The notes beneath the pieces were generated by a model. It was not told the DNA's origin, ran no database searches, and worked only from the letters and a program-made list of their open reading frames with translations. This document shows, one piece after another, positions 1 through 14,300 of a stretch of DNA of 64,000 bases. Location: contig NC_053121.1 of NCBI RefSeq assembly GCF_010015445.1, positions 27,347,934 through 27,411,933 of the forward strand, given 5' to 3'. Every line of letters begins with the position of its first letter. Positions within the stretch are counted from its first letter, which is position 1. The DNA is from Perca fluviatilis. Lineage: Eukaryota > Chordata > Actinopteri > Perciformes > Percidae. Position numbers and translations under genes: made by a program.

Positions 1-2053
1 ATTTAGTCTAATTCTAATTTAATTGAAAGCTAATTTGGAAGCTTGTGCTGTACATTTCAGGAGGGTAGAGAAGTCTTCCTGTTGCTCACTGAAAAACCAA
101 AGTGGCTGAAGGTGAAGTGGGTTGCATCAATACATAGCTGCTAATGGAGGAGAGGTATTCACTCTACTTGTCCAGATTTCTCCAATGACCTGTACACTCA
201 AGCTATTAACCTTAAAGTCACAAAAACATCTAATCTAATTACCCAGTCACATCAAAGCCTACAATATATATATATAGTCCCTCTGAACAACAACCATTTT
301 AAAGCTGAAAACTGAATCTGCTCTAGAGGCTGTTTTCTCTTGCACTATTGTTCCATCCACTCTTTTAAGTCCCTCTCTACTTTTATTTTCCCATGTTTCT
401 TTTCATCTCTGCCGCCCACAACCTGACTTCTTTTTCAGGCTTCAGTTAAATCAAATCTGTTTAATATCCCTGCAAAACGATGTAGTGTCTAATGAATTGA
501 CTGTGTGTCCGTGGGCTACAGCCTTTTACCAGCTACACTATGGCCAGAAAAAAAAACGTTTGCTACAAAGCTCATTCATCATCCCCTGTGCAAACGCTGT
601 CAGCTAATTTCATTGATTCATCCACGCAATCTGTTCTGGCTGTACAGAACCTCCTCTATTCATAAATATGTAGTAAACTGTATTTATATACATTACTCCA
701 CAACTTCTCTTGCCTTTCACCCATTTCATTTTCTCTCTCTGCCTCTTCCTTTCTCGCTTCTTCTGTCCCGATGGACATGGAGAAAAGGAGATGTACTGTA
801 TTTAGATGATGTGTGTAATCACACTGCAGTGGAGGGCGAGTAGCATGCAGGGGTTATGGATAAATACTGCAGTATCAGGCCTCTGTAGACTTCAGCCACA
901 GAGGGGGAAAACTGAAAGCAGCAAAAGATTAAAGGCTAGAGCATCTGCAACGTTACCGTAATTAACCTGTATATATGGCTTCAACTAATGTGATGCAGTA
1001 GTGAAGGAGGTTTAATAACCACACACAAAAATGATTTGGTCTTTCATCTCATGTTTTCATTTCAGTTTGACTGGAAATTTAACAGAGCAAAGATAAGCAG
1101 TGTTACAGTGTAAAAGTGCACCACACGCCAGTGTGATTCCCATTACATTTAAGTTTGTAACATTTTTAAGCTGAAAAGAAAGTTGCACTACTGAGAACCA
1201 ACAGCCCGAGTCTGCTGCAGCAGATACAGCCAGCAACAAGGTAAGATATGTGCTGTACTGTGTGTCCATAGTGCATGATTCATGAAGTTAGGGGGTCGAT
1301 GTTGCCCTGTCAGGTCAACTTGTGAGGGACAGCGCAGTACAGGGAACAGACGTGTGCGCAGGTGACCTTCAGCAATAAAGACAGAGTCATCACCACTCTG
1401 TTCCCATGTTTTTCACAACAGGCCGAGAGAGAAAGTGCTGCGCTGGTCCCCTCAGCATGACATAGAGGCTAATAGTATAGAGTAACTGTCCACTGGGACC
1501 TGCATAGAGGATCGCATTGCAGGGTCACTGCAATACAGTACAATGCAACATTCCCTCACTTAGTTTAGAAGGGCTTGAGCGGATTACTTGCCAACACTGA
1601 CATAAAACATATTTTGAAGCCTTTAACTTACCAACAAGCAAGAATTCACACAATAAAAAGATTTCACCAAAACAAAAAAATACTGAAATCAACCTTTCAT
1701 ACTTTTTTTTTTTTTTAAAGCATCTATTTAACAGTTCAGACTTGCTTGAGGAGAGACAGTTGTTTTGTTTTGTTAGTACTAACTGCCTTTGTGCATGCGC
1801 ATTCAGTATCTAGGTTAATTGACTGAATGAGTATTGCGGGTGCAGTAAGCACAGCTGTGACCTCTGAAATGAGCGTGTGCGTATGCATGTCTATGTCTGA
1901 TGGCGTTTCTATATGTTGGGGGAGTAAGCCCAGAGGGACAGTCTCTTCAAGTTAGGGTACATCACTCAATCTGAGAACTAATTAACCAACTTTAATGATA
2001 AAGTAGAGTCTATTGCAGAGAATTTGATTTTACTTCATGTATTTCATGTATTT

Positions 2054-2190
2054 GGGGCAGCTGTGGCTCAGGAGGTAGAGTGGGTCTGTCCGTGTATGAA
2101 TGTGTGTGGGTGTGAATGGGAGGCAAGTTGTAAAGCGTGTTGTCCGGTAAGGTAGAAAGGCTATATAAAAGCAGTCCATTTACCATTTAC
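2054..2190 (+). repeat. tRNA-derived SINE, internally deleted
   Basis: The copy starts GGGGCAGCTGTGGCTCAGG, a tRNA-like head with an A-box-like GTGGCTCAGGAGGTAGAG. It ends with GCTATATAAAAGCAGTCCAT followed by a TTACCATTTAC tail, typical of a widespread teleost SINE. The B-box region and middle are missing, so this is a deleted, inactive copy. The family match is from memory. Confidence 0.7.
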
Positions 2191-2648
2191 TTAGACAATT
2201 GTCTTTCGATTACCTGCATTTGGCGGTTCAGTATATTGATGTAATACATAGATAGAAATTACTTATTTTGCACAGACAAACTGAAGATAAAACATTTATG
2301 TTTGCAAAAAGGCTGCAAACATTTTTAGCACACTATTACATATGGCCCATATAGTTGTGTTCATGCTGTCTGCATTAATTAAGGACTTGATAGCTGAGAT
2401 GTAAAAGTTGCTTCAAACCAAATGCAAAATTGGGCCAAAACGTTTATTGATTGCCTTTTCATACCTGCGACTAAGGTGATCTAACGTATGTGTACATGTC
2501 TTAATTCCTGCAGTAATGATGTTTTTCAAGGCCAGATGATGGCTCTTTGGTAATATCACGTTTTAGACAACATCATGTGACTGACCCTTTTGTAAGAGGA
2601 TATGCTTTGAACATACTTTGTAATACTTACAAAAAGTACAAAAAGGTC

Positions 2649-2650
<2 letters not shown>

Positions 2651-2697
<47 letters not shown>

Positions 2698-2790
2698 ATT
2701 TTATTTAGAGGCGCCTTTCTCGGGACTCAAAGACACCGTACAGGGATACATAAGACATTTAAAAACAGCAAAAAATAAAGAATACAACAA
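2651..2790 (+). repeat. AAT microsatellite plus dispersed repeat end
   Basis: About fifteen AAT units at 2651-2696 run directly into ACATTTTATTTAGAGGCGCC, a sequence I recognise as a common teleost repeat terminus. The microsatellite probably grew from the tail of that retroelement. Confidence 0.6.
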
Positions 2791-2910
2791 CAATACCAAC
2801 AGAAATGGTTTTTAAATTACAATCCAAGTCCAACTTTCGCACAGAAAGAGAGATCTTTCGACAGGGTGAAACAAAAACTAGTATCAAATAATTTCAGAGG
2901 TTTGTCTTAC

Positions 2911-3009
2911 CAGATCCTCAATGAACTCCTTGACAGCAGCCACCATCAGGATGAAGAGCAGCGGCACCAGTGTGGTCCAGCGACCAGTGGGAGACACATC
3001 TGGGATTTG
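2911..3009 (-). CDS. atp8a1: atp8a1 coding exon 4 (helix 1-2 loop and helix 2)
   Basis: The exon is 99 nt, 33 whole codons, with a TTTTAG acceptor and a GTAAGA donor. It encodes [19 protein letters not shown] and then [14 protein letters not shown], the conserved loop after helix 1, helix 2 and the start of the actuator linker. No further exon is recognisable between 1 and 2910. Confidence 0.93.
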
Positions 3010-4788
3010 CTAAAATAGGCAAAAGAGGTTTTCACAAAACTACTTTTTATTGGCTCAAAATAACCAGCCCCTGCCCCAAACTCACCTGCTCTGCTAAATA
3101 AATTTGCTAGCACCCTTTAAAAGGACGACAGTGGCCAACAGAAAAAAAGTGTTTCCTTCTATACGCACCATTTTTGACCATAATTATATGAACGGTCTTG
3201 ACAGTTCATTAGCAAATTTAACATAGTTTTAGATTGAGAATTGTGTGTTCTTTTTACACAAAGAAACAGACAGACACACAGTTGCTGGTGTCATCAATAA
3301 TGTGGGCTGAGCCTCACTAGCCTGGTTTTAGACCTATGAGTCAGCACCACCATCACACATTTTGTAACCATTTGACAGATTCAATTACTAAAAGAACGGG
3401 AACTCCAAATTTAAAAGGAGATATATTCAGCACAAACAACTTAGTTAGTACTATTATAATGCTCTCCTTACCTCTGAATGTTGAATGATTTGGCTATTTT
3501 AAGTCTTTTAAAATTAACCGTCAAACAGTGGCGTAATTAAAGCCAAACGAGGGGCCACAGGAGATCGTCACTGTAATACTGCTGGAAGGAAACTTGAACG
3601 AAGTAGATCTCTCGTCTCCCCTCATCTGCATAGATGTTTTATTCAAGGTCGCAACATCGACAGGGCAGGTAATGAAGATTCACACTGGCTGCTTTTCAAA
3701 GCAAGGTCACTGGATATAGCTCTTTCCCATCCTCAAAGCTCTCATTAACGTAGGGTAGTCTATCAGCATGGTTATATAGGTAAAGACAGAATCTCAGTTC
3801 TATGAAGCCTTCCTTCTCTCATTTAATCTTTTCTGCAAAGCTTGGAACACCTGAGACATGGATTTTGGCTCCTTTGAATGATGTAGTAATGATTGGTGGG
3901 GGAGGCTTTAATTGTTCTTAAAAAATGGATTCATGTTGACCTACAGTATGCTGGCAAACCACTGCAAACTTCCTTAAGGCTAGAAAGTCTTTGTTCTGTA
4001 TCTAAATCAAAACAGTGCCAGTACTGCTAAGATATGTGGCTGTTGGGCAGTAATCAAAACATGAGCAGAGCCAATAATCACCTAGAAACTGAAACCAGGA
4101 GAAGCTTATTTCTTTCACAAATCTAATCCTAAATCTGTTCTTTTTTTTGTTTTGTTTTTTTGTTTTTTTAATTGTGGCTCCACATCAGTTGGGCTATTTG
4201 AGTGTCTTTCCTGCATCCCATGTCCCACCAAGTAAAGCACAGTGCCATTTCTTTACTGCAGTGTAGTGGTACAATGAAGGACCAAAATACAATGTACAGC
4301 CCTCCATGGCACCCCATGCATTACCAATGCATGTGATATGCAGTGTGTTGAGCCTGCAGGCATATCTAGTATCCCTTTAAAAGGAGGCACACATAGTATT
4401 GCATGTATTATTCATTATCAGGATATATGAAGTACTGTATGTGTGTGTGTGTTTGTGTGGTCTAGGTCATGGCAAATATTTATTTATTTATTTTTTAAAG
4501 GCAACTCACAAAATTGAAGCTGAGAAGAGCAGTGATTTAACATTAATAAGGTGTTTTCATTGCATTTAAATCTATGTCACAGACGCACAAAACCACATCT
4601 TACCTGCAACAGTGCAATGAAGAGAAAGAAGGCATTGGCTGCCCTCCTGAACTGTGAGTAGAGGAACCGAGGAAGAAAGGTGAGGACATTATATTTGGCT
4701 GTGCTGAAGACGGCATCAAGCAGCAATCAAGGCCATGGGTAGAGGAGGGAGACAAGAGAAAGAGACAAATGGTTTACCCCCACCCCCC

Positions 4789-4874
<86 letters not shown>

Positions 4875-6475
4875 CCTAGCCATTCAAATATATTTAAAAT
4901 AACAAATTCCTTAACGCACCCATTCAAGAAAGTCCTTTCGGTTGCATATCCAATATATCAAGGCTGGTGGAGCCTTCAACAGCCTGAGAGTCAGACCTCC
5001 AGCAGTCTGATTTACAATTGTGTTAAAAGGGCCAGTCAAAACAGCCACTTTGGAAGAACATATATGGCATGATGTATGCCAAGCCACTGGCAATGCTTTG
5101 CTTGCTTATTCACGCGCACACAAAAACCGTCACAAATATACAAGCAGAATATCAGAGTATAGCCTCCAACACGTCTAAAGGGGGTTAAGCATATGGAGCT
5201 TAACATTTGTGATATCTCTGTTTTATTCCTGTTAGTCTGAATCATAGTTGACAAGAAAATCTGCAGTATGTTCCACAAGCACAATGTAAAGTTATGGGAA
5301 AAAATTGCATTAGATTGAGTTAATGAAAACAATTTTTACATTCACTGTCATCCTGACTGCCTGGTACAGCGGAGCTGTCCACAGTGAGTGAGAGGGACGG
5401 AGTGAAAGCGAGTGAGTAAGAGCGAGGCATTGTTCTGACAGCAGTACAATGTTACACCAGCCTCACAGCGGAGCCTGATGAAGAGCCTTGTCAGAATAAG
5501 GGTCAAGAAAGGGTCAGCTTTGTTTCATTCAACAAAGTCTAGCCTAGTTATTTCAGTTTCTGTCAAAAAGAAAAAGAAAAATCATAATCTTTGGGTCACC
5601 TGTAAAAACTGTGATGTTTCATATAGGGCTGCTCGATTATGGAAAAAAATATAATCACGATTATTTCGGTCAATATTGAAATCACGATAGTTTAACACGA
5701 TTACTCGTTGACTTCTGGAAAGATGTTGCAATTATTGAACTTCAAAAACAGTGGAAAAAGTTAAATAAATCAACAGTAAAAAAAAACTGTGAAATTTACC
5801 TTGATACTTTTCCTATTTAAAACTTTATTTTTTCATTCAGAATTCAAGAGAAAATAAGAGTTTACTTGCAAAACGTGATGAGGTAAATCATTGTTTTTCT
5901 CGATTATTCTGTTTTTGTGATCATTGGGAGCCAAAATCATAATCACGTCGATTAAATTTAGATTAATAAAAATAGCCCTAGTTTCATAGTTATATACTAA
6001 GCCATGTTAAAAAATAAATATTGTTTAGATTTCTGACATAGCAGAATAGTATGGCAGCAAAGACAGGTCATATTAATTTTAAATTGTAAAATTGAACCAC
6101 TGGGTTTATAACAAACATTTCTTTGAAAACTGGGTTTCTGAACTCAGAAACACAGTTGTGGTTTAAATTCCCCTCTTTGAAATTGCGTGAAAGTAATTTT
6201 TCATAAACTTTTTTCTTTTAGGTTCACAGTGTACCTAATATAATATAATCATTTTATCATATGAAGTGACCAACACATGATATGAAAATAGATCTGAATC
6301 TATTTGGGTATTTCTATAGGACGGTTCCTTGTAACACAACACAGAAAACAAAAGAAAAAGTGAGCCAGATGAGTGAGAAACAAGGTTAGGCCATTTACTA
6401 ACATTATTATTACAACCAGGAAGTGAAACCTGTTTGTGAAAGGAAACAAAGACACAGAGTATGTATGTGTGTGTG

Positions 6476-6572
<97 letters not shown>

Positions 6573-8360
6573 ATGCATACTGCTCTCAGGCTATATTTGG
6601 AACTTGCAGTATTTCTGTAATTTCCAAAACAAAATGTTTAGAAAACCAAGTGAATGATCTCATTTTCTTTTCTCTATTAATTCTGATGTAATTCTACAGC
6701 GATAATTTTAATGTTCAGTTAAGTCACAATTTAAGTAATGTAGCTAACTACCTGTTATGAAATGCCAAACATCATCCAACGGCCATAACAATACCATGAG
6801 TGCAATCATATTTAGTACGGGTGACCCCACTGGGTATGAGACAGATAGAGCCTGTTAGTGCTAATGCGTAGTTACCCCCCTCAGTTTATCCCTTGAGATA
6901 CAGAGAAATAGTTGCTATTGAAGCTGCAGGTTTAGCCTTAAGGCCCGGGCATCTCTCTCTTTTAAAACATCTGTCATCCTGTCATCCTACTCTCTAGTTA
7001 CTTTTGTACACAGTATTACTTTCTCCAGTGAGGCAGAGCAAGATAAAAAAAAGCTCATTTACACTTTGCTTAATGCATGATAATGGATCTTACATTTTCT
7101 CTCCTGGCAGTGCTCTGCAGATTAAGACAATATGAGAAGCACCTCCTCCACTCACTCACAGATATCCAGATTACAGCCATGCAGCAGTGATCAAAAGAAC
7201 TTCAGCCAACATTTTCACCACAGTCAAAAGGTTTGACATTACAGGAAGTCATTATGAATGTTTTTTTGTGGTTTGTCTCATAAGTTATAACTAGACTTGC
7301 GCAAGTTAAACAACTGTCAAGTGAACATTTCACATGTCAGAGAGCGTTTTGTTGGATTCCACTTTTAGCCACACCTTTAACTGACACTTTACATCTTTTG
7401 TAAACAGTTAAAAAAAAAAAAAAAGGTCCCAAAAAAACTAAATAAAACAATGATCTTTCCCTATGAGATTTAAACATTTATAGCTGGATTTAAATGCAAT
7501 TAAAATCATATTGCTCAAAATGTAACAAAATCTAACAACTCTATAATTTCACAAGTGAAGGGCACTGAAATCACATACAAAAAGAGAAAGCTGGAGGAAA
7601 GCCAACATGTGATGATGATGTTCTGCACCATGACTTGAGAAATGTCCATGACTGGTAAAGACAGCAGATTATGTTGTTTAAATGACTGGGTCGAGACTCA
7701 TTCATGAACCATGGGAGACTCGGGAATGGGCTGCCAGGGGCCACAAATAGAGAAAAATGATTATCAAATGTTTCCAAATAAAAACTATCAAGTAATTACG
7801 CTTGCAACCCATTCAATATCCATATACATACAAAAAGATGATACAAAGCTAACATACAAAAAAGTGACACCCTAATCCTACAGTACACTGCCTTAGATGG
7901 TCAATTTCTGCCAGCAGGATTTACCAGCATACTGTATATTCAACCACACTAGAGATAATCAAATCAGCCAAGGTGGTGATTGTATGGTCGGATAGGTGGT
8001 TAGATAATGTCTGACTTGGCATGAAGGATGATGATAGGTCTGTCCTTGTCCAAATAATTTGGTTTGCAAATACAACTGTGCACACATAACACTGACATAA
8101 GTCAGCAACTGGTTGGACCAGTAACCAATATAGATGAATGACCTCCTGTTTAATATCCCTTTAAGATGTGCCTCTATTTGGGATTATAACATTCATACAA
8201 GTACAGTAGTACTGCAAATCACCAGGTAAATGTGATGGTAAACTGTATTGTGTGTGTCATGTGCACAGTTTAGTACTGAATGTTGTTGTGCTGTTAAAAT
8301 GAGTAGCTCAAATTTGGTCACAATGATAAAGAAATCCACAGAGTAAAATTATTAAGATGT

Positions 8361-8393
<33 letters not shown>

Positions 8394-11300
8394 ATTGTGT
8401 CTATGTCTGTATGTATCTATGCATGTCACAATTGCCCCTTGTTTTCAAAACAAGACATGCAATATTAGCATTTCATAGATGCATGAAAGTAAAATGGTTT
8501 GTACAGCCACTCCTGTTTGCCATGGGATGGGTTGTCAACATCTCCGTGTTACATTACAACCAGATCTGCCAGCAACCGGTTCATCTAAATAAACAATCCA
8601 CAACTATCCTCATGCATACAAGAGAGAACAGGGTGCCTTTCTGTTACGAGGAGTCACATACGTGTACATCTGTGTGATGGGGAGCAGATATTCTACAGGT
8701 AGTGATGCTGCAGAGGGAGAATGAGAGCAAGTGAAAGCAAGAAACCTGTGAGGGCTGCTTGTAAGATTAGATCCACCATTTATTACAGACCCTGCTCCTG
8801 TAAGTGTTTCCACGGGTCACTTTGAGACAGCAACCAATCCTCTTGAACAAATTACAGCACTGTAGATCTTCAGAGCAGCTTAAAGCCTGATGGGCCACCA
8901 AGGCTTGAGGAGAATTTTTGGGCACTTATACAATTCAGATGCTACAAGGACATAGAAACCCTTATACATACTGCCATTCATTTATACATTACTGGTATGT
9001 TATGTACAGCATCAGTCATATTTAAGCCAAGCAAATTTGAATCTGATTAAACTGGGAAATAGAGCGCTATAGTCATACGTCAGATCAGTTGAATATTAGG
9101 AGGTCTATAACAATGATTTAATCTTGATAATTCTAACTGCCCTATTTGAACAGTGTTAACAGCATGAGCTTTAACTAAACGGAATTAATGTGATATTTTC
9201 CATTATTTTTCAGTGAACACAGGCCACCCACTGAATTAATGACCGCCTCTTTGTAAGGTCACAAAAATGTAATACACTTTCAAATATGCAGAGGTGCTCT
9301 TTCACAGCAAAGGCCATATTACTTACACTTCTCTGATGCAACATAATTCAGCCATCATCCAGCTGGTACTCCAAATAGGTTAATAATGCCAAGTCTTGGT
9401 TGCATATGCTCATTGACCTGGGTCTGTTAATAATTAATAACCAAAAAATGATAGTTATCATGAAAGCGTCACCTAACTACACAAGGAGCTTAAAAAGGTG
9501 CTAGCCTGACAAGCCAGACCCACATCAAGATGTTGGGTCTGGGAACTCACCATTGACAGGGCTCAATCCGAGGGGCGGGATAAACGGTTGTCTTTCAGAT
9601 TCCCTCTGCACACAATAGGATAGCGCTACAACCAGGCAGAGCAACAAAGAAGGTAGCGAAGCTAGTTTATAGATTAAACTTTTGCCGTATCCAGTCGGCA
9701 AAACTCCGAACACATCTTCCTTTTTTAAGAATTTTTTAAAAAACTTTTTTCTCAAAGAAAAGCTCAACTCCAAGTCTTCCAGAAGACCGCTGTTCCCAGC
9801 AGCAGCAGCAGCCATAAGCCCGCCCACCGACTCTATACACGATGTGATTGGCCTGACCAGAGTTTGGTTTTCCAGCTCGCAAGCCAACGGAGAGTGCCTA
9901 GACCCCCCTGGCTGCAAATTAAATTTGCTGCCGCTAGGGTGCGTCTAGATTTCTAGGCTATAAAAGGTGCACTATGAGTTCCTGCATGACGTCACTTCTG
10001 TTGACGTTCCAAGTAAATACCAAACAAAACAGAGAAAGCTCGCCCCTCCCCCCATGTTTCCGTAATTGTCATGACTTACTGACTAACTGTCACTAACCCC
10101 CACCCCATCCCCCAACCATCTTGTCGGTGATTGGCTGGGACATGGTTTGTTGTATTTTGGTGCACAGCCTGTGCCCCTAGTGTTTGTTTGACGTTTACGA
10201 CCCCTGTGTTGTCTCCCGAGACCAGGCTTTTTCAGTGTATTCAGGGTGCAGGCAGCTAGCCGATCAAGGAGAGATGCCTACGATTTGAGACAAAAATGAA
10301 ATTGCGCTGAAACCATGCAGGAACTCATAGTGCACCTTTAAATAAAAAATAAAGTAGAATCAGCATCCACTTCCTTACAGTTGAATAACTGGAAATAAAC
10401 AACAAACTGAAGTTAACTTAAAGAAGTGGCTAACAGGTAAGCAGGACTGTCAACATTACATGTAGTCACAAAATCTTGCTGCTATGTTGTCTTTCCTGTC
10501 CTGCCTGTTTGTGCCACTTGTGCTATGCCTATGAGGTTGTCTGTTACATGGACTGACAGTGTGGCTTGTGTGTGTATGTGTGTGTTGGTGTTGATGTTGA
10601 TATTGATATTGACCAACTGTTCTTGTTTATATGCTTGATCTTTTTTTTTTACATTTATAGTCAATTTTACTTATATTGGACTAAACCTGTATGTACTATT
10701 ATAATCCTTTTATCTTTTTAGGTGTGACATTGTACGATCTGTCCAGGGACAGCAGATGTAAAATAGCCTTTTGGCTAATTCTGGCACACTTTACATGTGT
10801 ATATGTATTATTAGTGTGCATTGTCCCTGTTAAATAAACAAATAAATAAACAACAAACTGGAGTACGGAAGATATTATGCAATTTTCTTAGCTGCTTGCA
10901 ATTGTTATTTGTCATGTCAATACATGAAGCTGACCCAACAAATGACATTACTATTAGCACACTTGTATTTTTCATTCATTATTCCTGTTCACTTTATAGC
11001 TGTGTCTGTGTAATTTCTCAAGCTGCTCATGCAGCAGGAATGCTAACAATAATATTCCTTGACAGAGGGCGGCCTGACCAAACAAGCCTGACCTTTAATG
11101 CTAAAAGCACTGCACTTCTCCAAGAGGAACAAAAGGATAAAAAAGGGCCAGTCTGGTTTATCTGGACTAAGGCACCACTGGTGATACAAATCTTGGAGGT
11201 ACTTATCAAATATCATATGGCTGTTGGGTGCTTTGTCATAATATCTGCAGAACAGCCCTTTCTCTTGCACATAAGTAGTGACTGCTCACATCAAAACCAG

Positions 11301-14300
11301 TGCTCTGTACACTGTTTTAACTACGGGCCTTGTATTCAAACATCATCTTAAGAGGGTTGAATACAAGATTTGCAAGGTAAAGTCAATCATCTATTTACTT
11401 ACCGTTTTGCAGTCACGCCAGAGAAGGCCAGAGTGTACAAGGATCGTACATTATTTCTCCTCAAGACAACATTTTGACAACATATGCTAAAAAAGAAGCC
11501 CTGACTACCATATAGCAAAGACAGCAAAATCCTTGAGAGAATACAACTTTGAGCATGAATTTTAAAGCAGCTAGGATACCATTCAATTTTAAGGGACATG
11601 AGGAAAGCGTCTTTAAAGCACCTTGTGTGACTGGTGTGAAGCCTTGTTTTCATGACTAACAAAGACAGGAGCCTTTACTCAACTGCTGTACATCAAACTT
11701 CAACAGCATGAAGAGGTTGTCTTCATCATCCGTTGTAAATCTCAAAAAATGTATTACATTTTTCTTGTGATGACAGGACTTCAAGTTTTTTTTTGCTTCC
11801 TCAGCTTAGTAAGGAACTATAGTGTTGGTCCATACAGACTCAAAATCTGGAGGTATGTGGACAATAGACAAAAAAGGTGTGAGTGGAGACTGAAGCTCAA
11901 CACTCATTAGTATACAGTGTATAGTATGGGAGACAAAACACAGCCCTGTGGGGCCCGTGTATTTATAGACTTAGGGGAGGAAATAGCTGTGTTAAATCTA
12001 ACCTGCTGGGATTCAGGAGAAAATTATTGATCCATAGAATGAGCTTTGGATTAACTCTGAGATCCATCAGCTTGCCCACCAGCAGATGGGGTTGGATGGT
12101 ATTAAACGCACTGCTAAAATCAACAAACACAATCTTCACAAGACTATGAGGTTGTTCAAGATGCTCATATATATACTGTTGGTCATTGTAAGCAGTGCGT
12201 CCTTAACCCTCCCACTCTGGCTGGTACGCAAACTGATAAGGATCCAAGAATTGCGAGACCTCAGTGAGGAGATGTTTTCAACACTATCTTCTCAAAGCAC
12301 TTCGGTACTGAGGGTAGGGCAACTGGCCGCAGGCCAGCTTGATGCATAGGTTAAGAGGCATACGAAGCAACAAGCAGCTATGCATTTTTCTTTGAAGGGG
12401 GCACAAACAGACCACCACAGACCTACAACCCTCTTTACCACTACTTGGGTGGCACTCCAGTGTTAATCTAGTGAAGCTATAAATGTGTGTGAAATTTTAC
12501 TACTATTCAAGTATTAAGTTCACATGGCATACCACCCATGCAGTGCTAATACCACCCAAAAAAGGGTCACAGTTGCCTTATGCAGGGCTCTTACCAGCAA
12601 TAGAGCTTGCACCAACAGTTCCTCGCTGGTTACATTTCCACTGATATTAACTAAATAGATATGTTGCTGATTTAAATCCAGCTCTGTGTCAAGTCAGTGT
12701 GGGCAGTGTGTTTAGATGAACAGTACAGCTGGGCAATATATCAACATTATATCAATATTGTGACATGAGACTAGATATTCTCTTAGATTTTGGATATCGT
12801 AGTATCGTAAAAAATGACAAGTGTCGTCTTTTCCTGGTTTAACGACTGCATTACAGTAAAGTGTTGTAACTTTTTGAACGTACAGACTGTTCTAGCCGTT
12901 CTATTATTTACCTTTACCAATTAATGTCAATGAGTAGGCTATTTATCAAAGATATCATTTTGTAAATATTTTGTGAAAGCACCTAATTAAACCCTACAAT
13001 ATCAGATTATTGCCGAGGTATTTGGTCAAAAGTATCTAATTGATTTTCTCCATATCGCCCAGCCCATAATCAACAGTGTTTGGCTTTTCTCCGTGGCGGC
13101 ATCACGGCAGACCTGCACCGCTCCACCCTCCGTGCACTGACTCCACAGGGGGGAAGCCAAACCCCATTGATCTAAAGTAAACACACTGCCCACACAAAAA
13201 CGAAGCTAGAACGGCGCAAAGTATCCCTTTAATGCAAATAGTGTTAAATAACTGATTGATCATACATACATACATACTATAGCTCTTAACCAAATCGGTT
13301 CATACAGTACATAAATATTTCTCAACACATTCAATACATTTCCATAAATGCAACGTCTCCTCACCTGACTCGATTGTTGCAAAACTTGGTGAACTGCGGC
13401 TGGTTGAGGTATATCAGTCGGGCATCTTCTTGGTCAGCTAAGGACGTCTTTTCTGTCGTGTCCTCTGTCTTTTCATATCCTGTAGCGTAGGAGGATAAAA
13501 AGACATTCTATAAGGAATAAAATCTGCCTTGAGCACACACAAAAGTAAGATGAAAAGGGGTTTTGAAGTGTTTGAGTTGGTGCGTGTCCAAAAGTCCCTA
13601 AAGGGCTCTTTGGAGTCTGTAAAAGGTAAGTCAGTGATTCCAATACTCAAAGTGAAAACTATAGTGACCTTGGTGCTTTACAGGCCTGAGATATAAATGT
13701 TTTGTGTGCTGTGATGGATAAAGTTGGCATTGTAAAATGTCTTATTGTAATACTTTTCAAACGAATTGTTCACAGTCTGAAAAGCGTGTTAAACTAGATT
13801 ACACCTTTATTTTATTTTTCAAATTTGATGGCGTACAGTACACAATGTATTAGTCATTGTAGTAGGCTACACTCACTGCAGCCTACACAATACATTGACG
13901 AGACATTTGTAATTATCTGCGTGATACACTTGCCTCAGATCAGGAGCAATAATCTAATAGCAGTATAATGCTCAAATTATTATCTTAATGTAATGACAAG
14001 GTGCTTTAGAAAATATAACAGTGGGATTGCCAAATGACGTGTCACTGACAATACATCTCTCATTACCTCCTCCACAGTAAAAAGCCAATTTGGAAGAAAA
14101 CCCTTGTTATAATAATACAGGGAATCACCAGCTTTATGTTAAACAGCCTAACTCATCCAAAGTAACATACATCTACTGTATAGGAAAGCAACAATTGTGA
14201 TATATTCCTGTTAGAGTTTGGAATTTCCTGTTAAGATTGACATCCTGCTGGCAACAGTAAATACAACTAATCTGAGGATCAGCTACAGTAATGTGGTGTC

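Larger units (their letters stand above)
1..2910 (-). other. atp8a1: atp8a1 intron 4 (partial)
   Basis: No exon is recognisable here. The stretch holds a short tRNA-derived SINE at 2054-2190, an AAT tract at 2651-2696 and the repeat attached to it. The rest looks like unique AT-rich intron. Confidence 0.7.
4704..13364 (-). other. atp8a1: atp8a1 intron 2
   Basis: This is an 8.7-kb intron between exons 2 and 3. It contains CA, GT and GAT tracts, a hAT-like MITE (5624-5980), a nested pair of DNA elements (9502-10339), an antisense LINE piece (about 11890-12370) and a second hAT-like MITE (about 12726-13066). No coding exon of atp8a1 is visible inside it. Confidence 0.75.

Noticed and set aside
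6423..6691. Cys-Val repeat reading frames
   Set aside because: They are translations of the GT microsatellite at 6465-6570. The same applies at 33753-34031 and 47063-47336.
8357..8677. Frame with an aspartate run
   Set aside because: The start is a GAT microsatellite and the rest shows no family similarity or splice support.
9525..9917. Possible RecQ helicase gene
   Set aside because: Only a Walker A fragment is present, inside a 460-bp transposon. There is no methionine start in the frame and no other helicase motif.
12086..12349. Plus-strand frame with a hydrophobic segment
   Set aside because: It is the antisense of a LINE reverse-transcriptase remnant on the minus strand.
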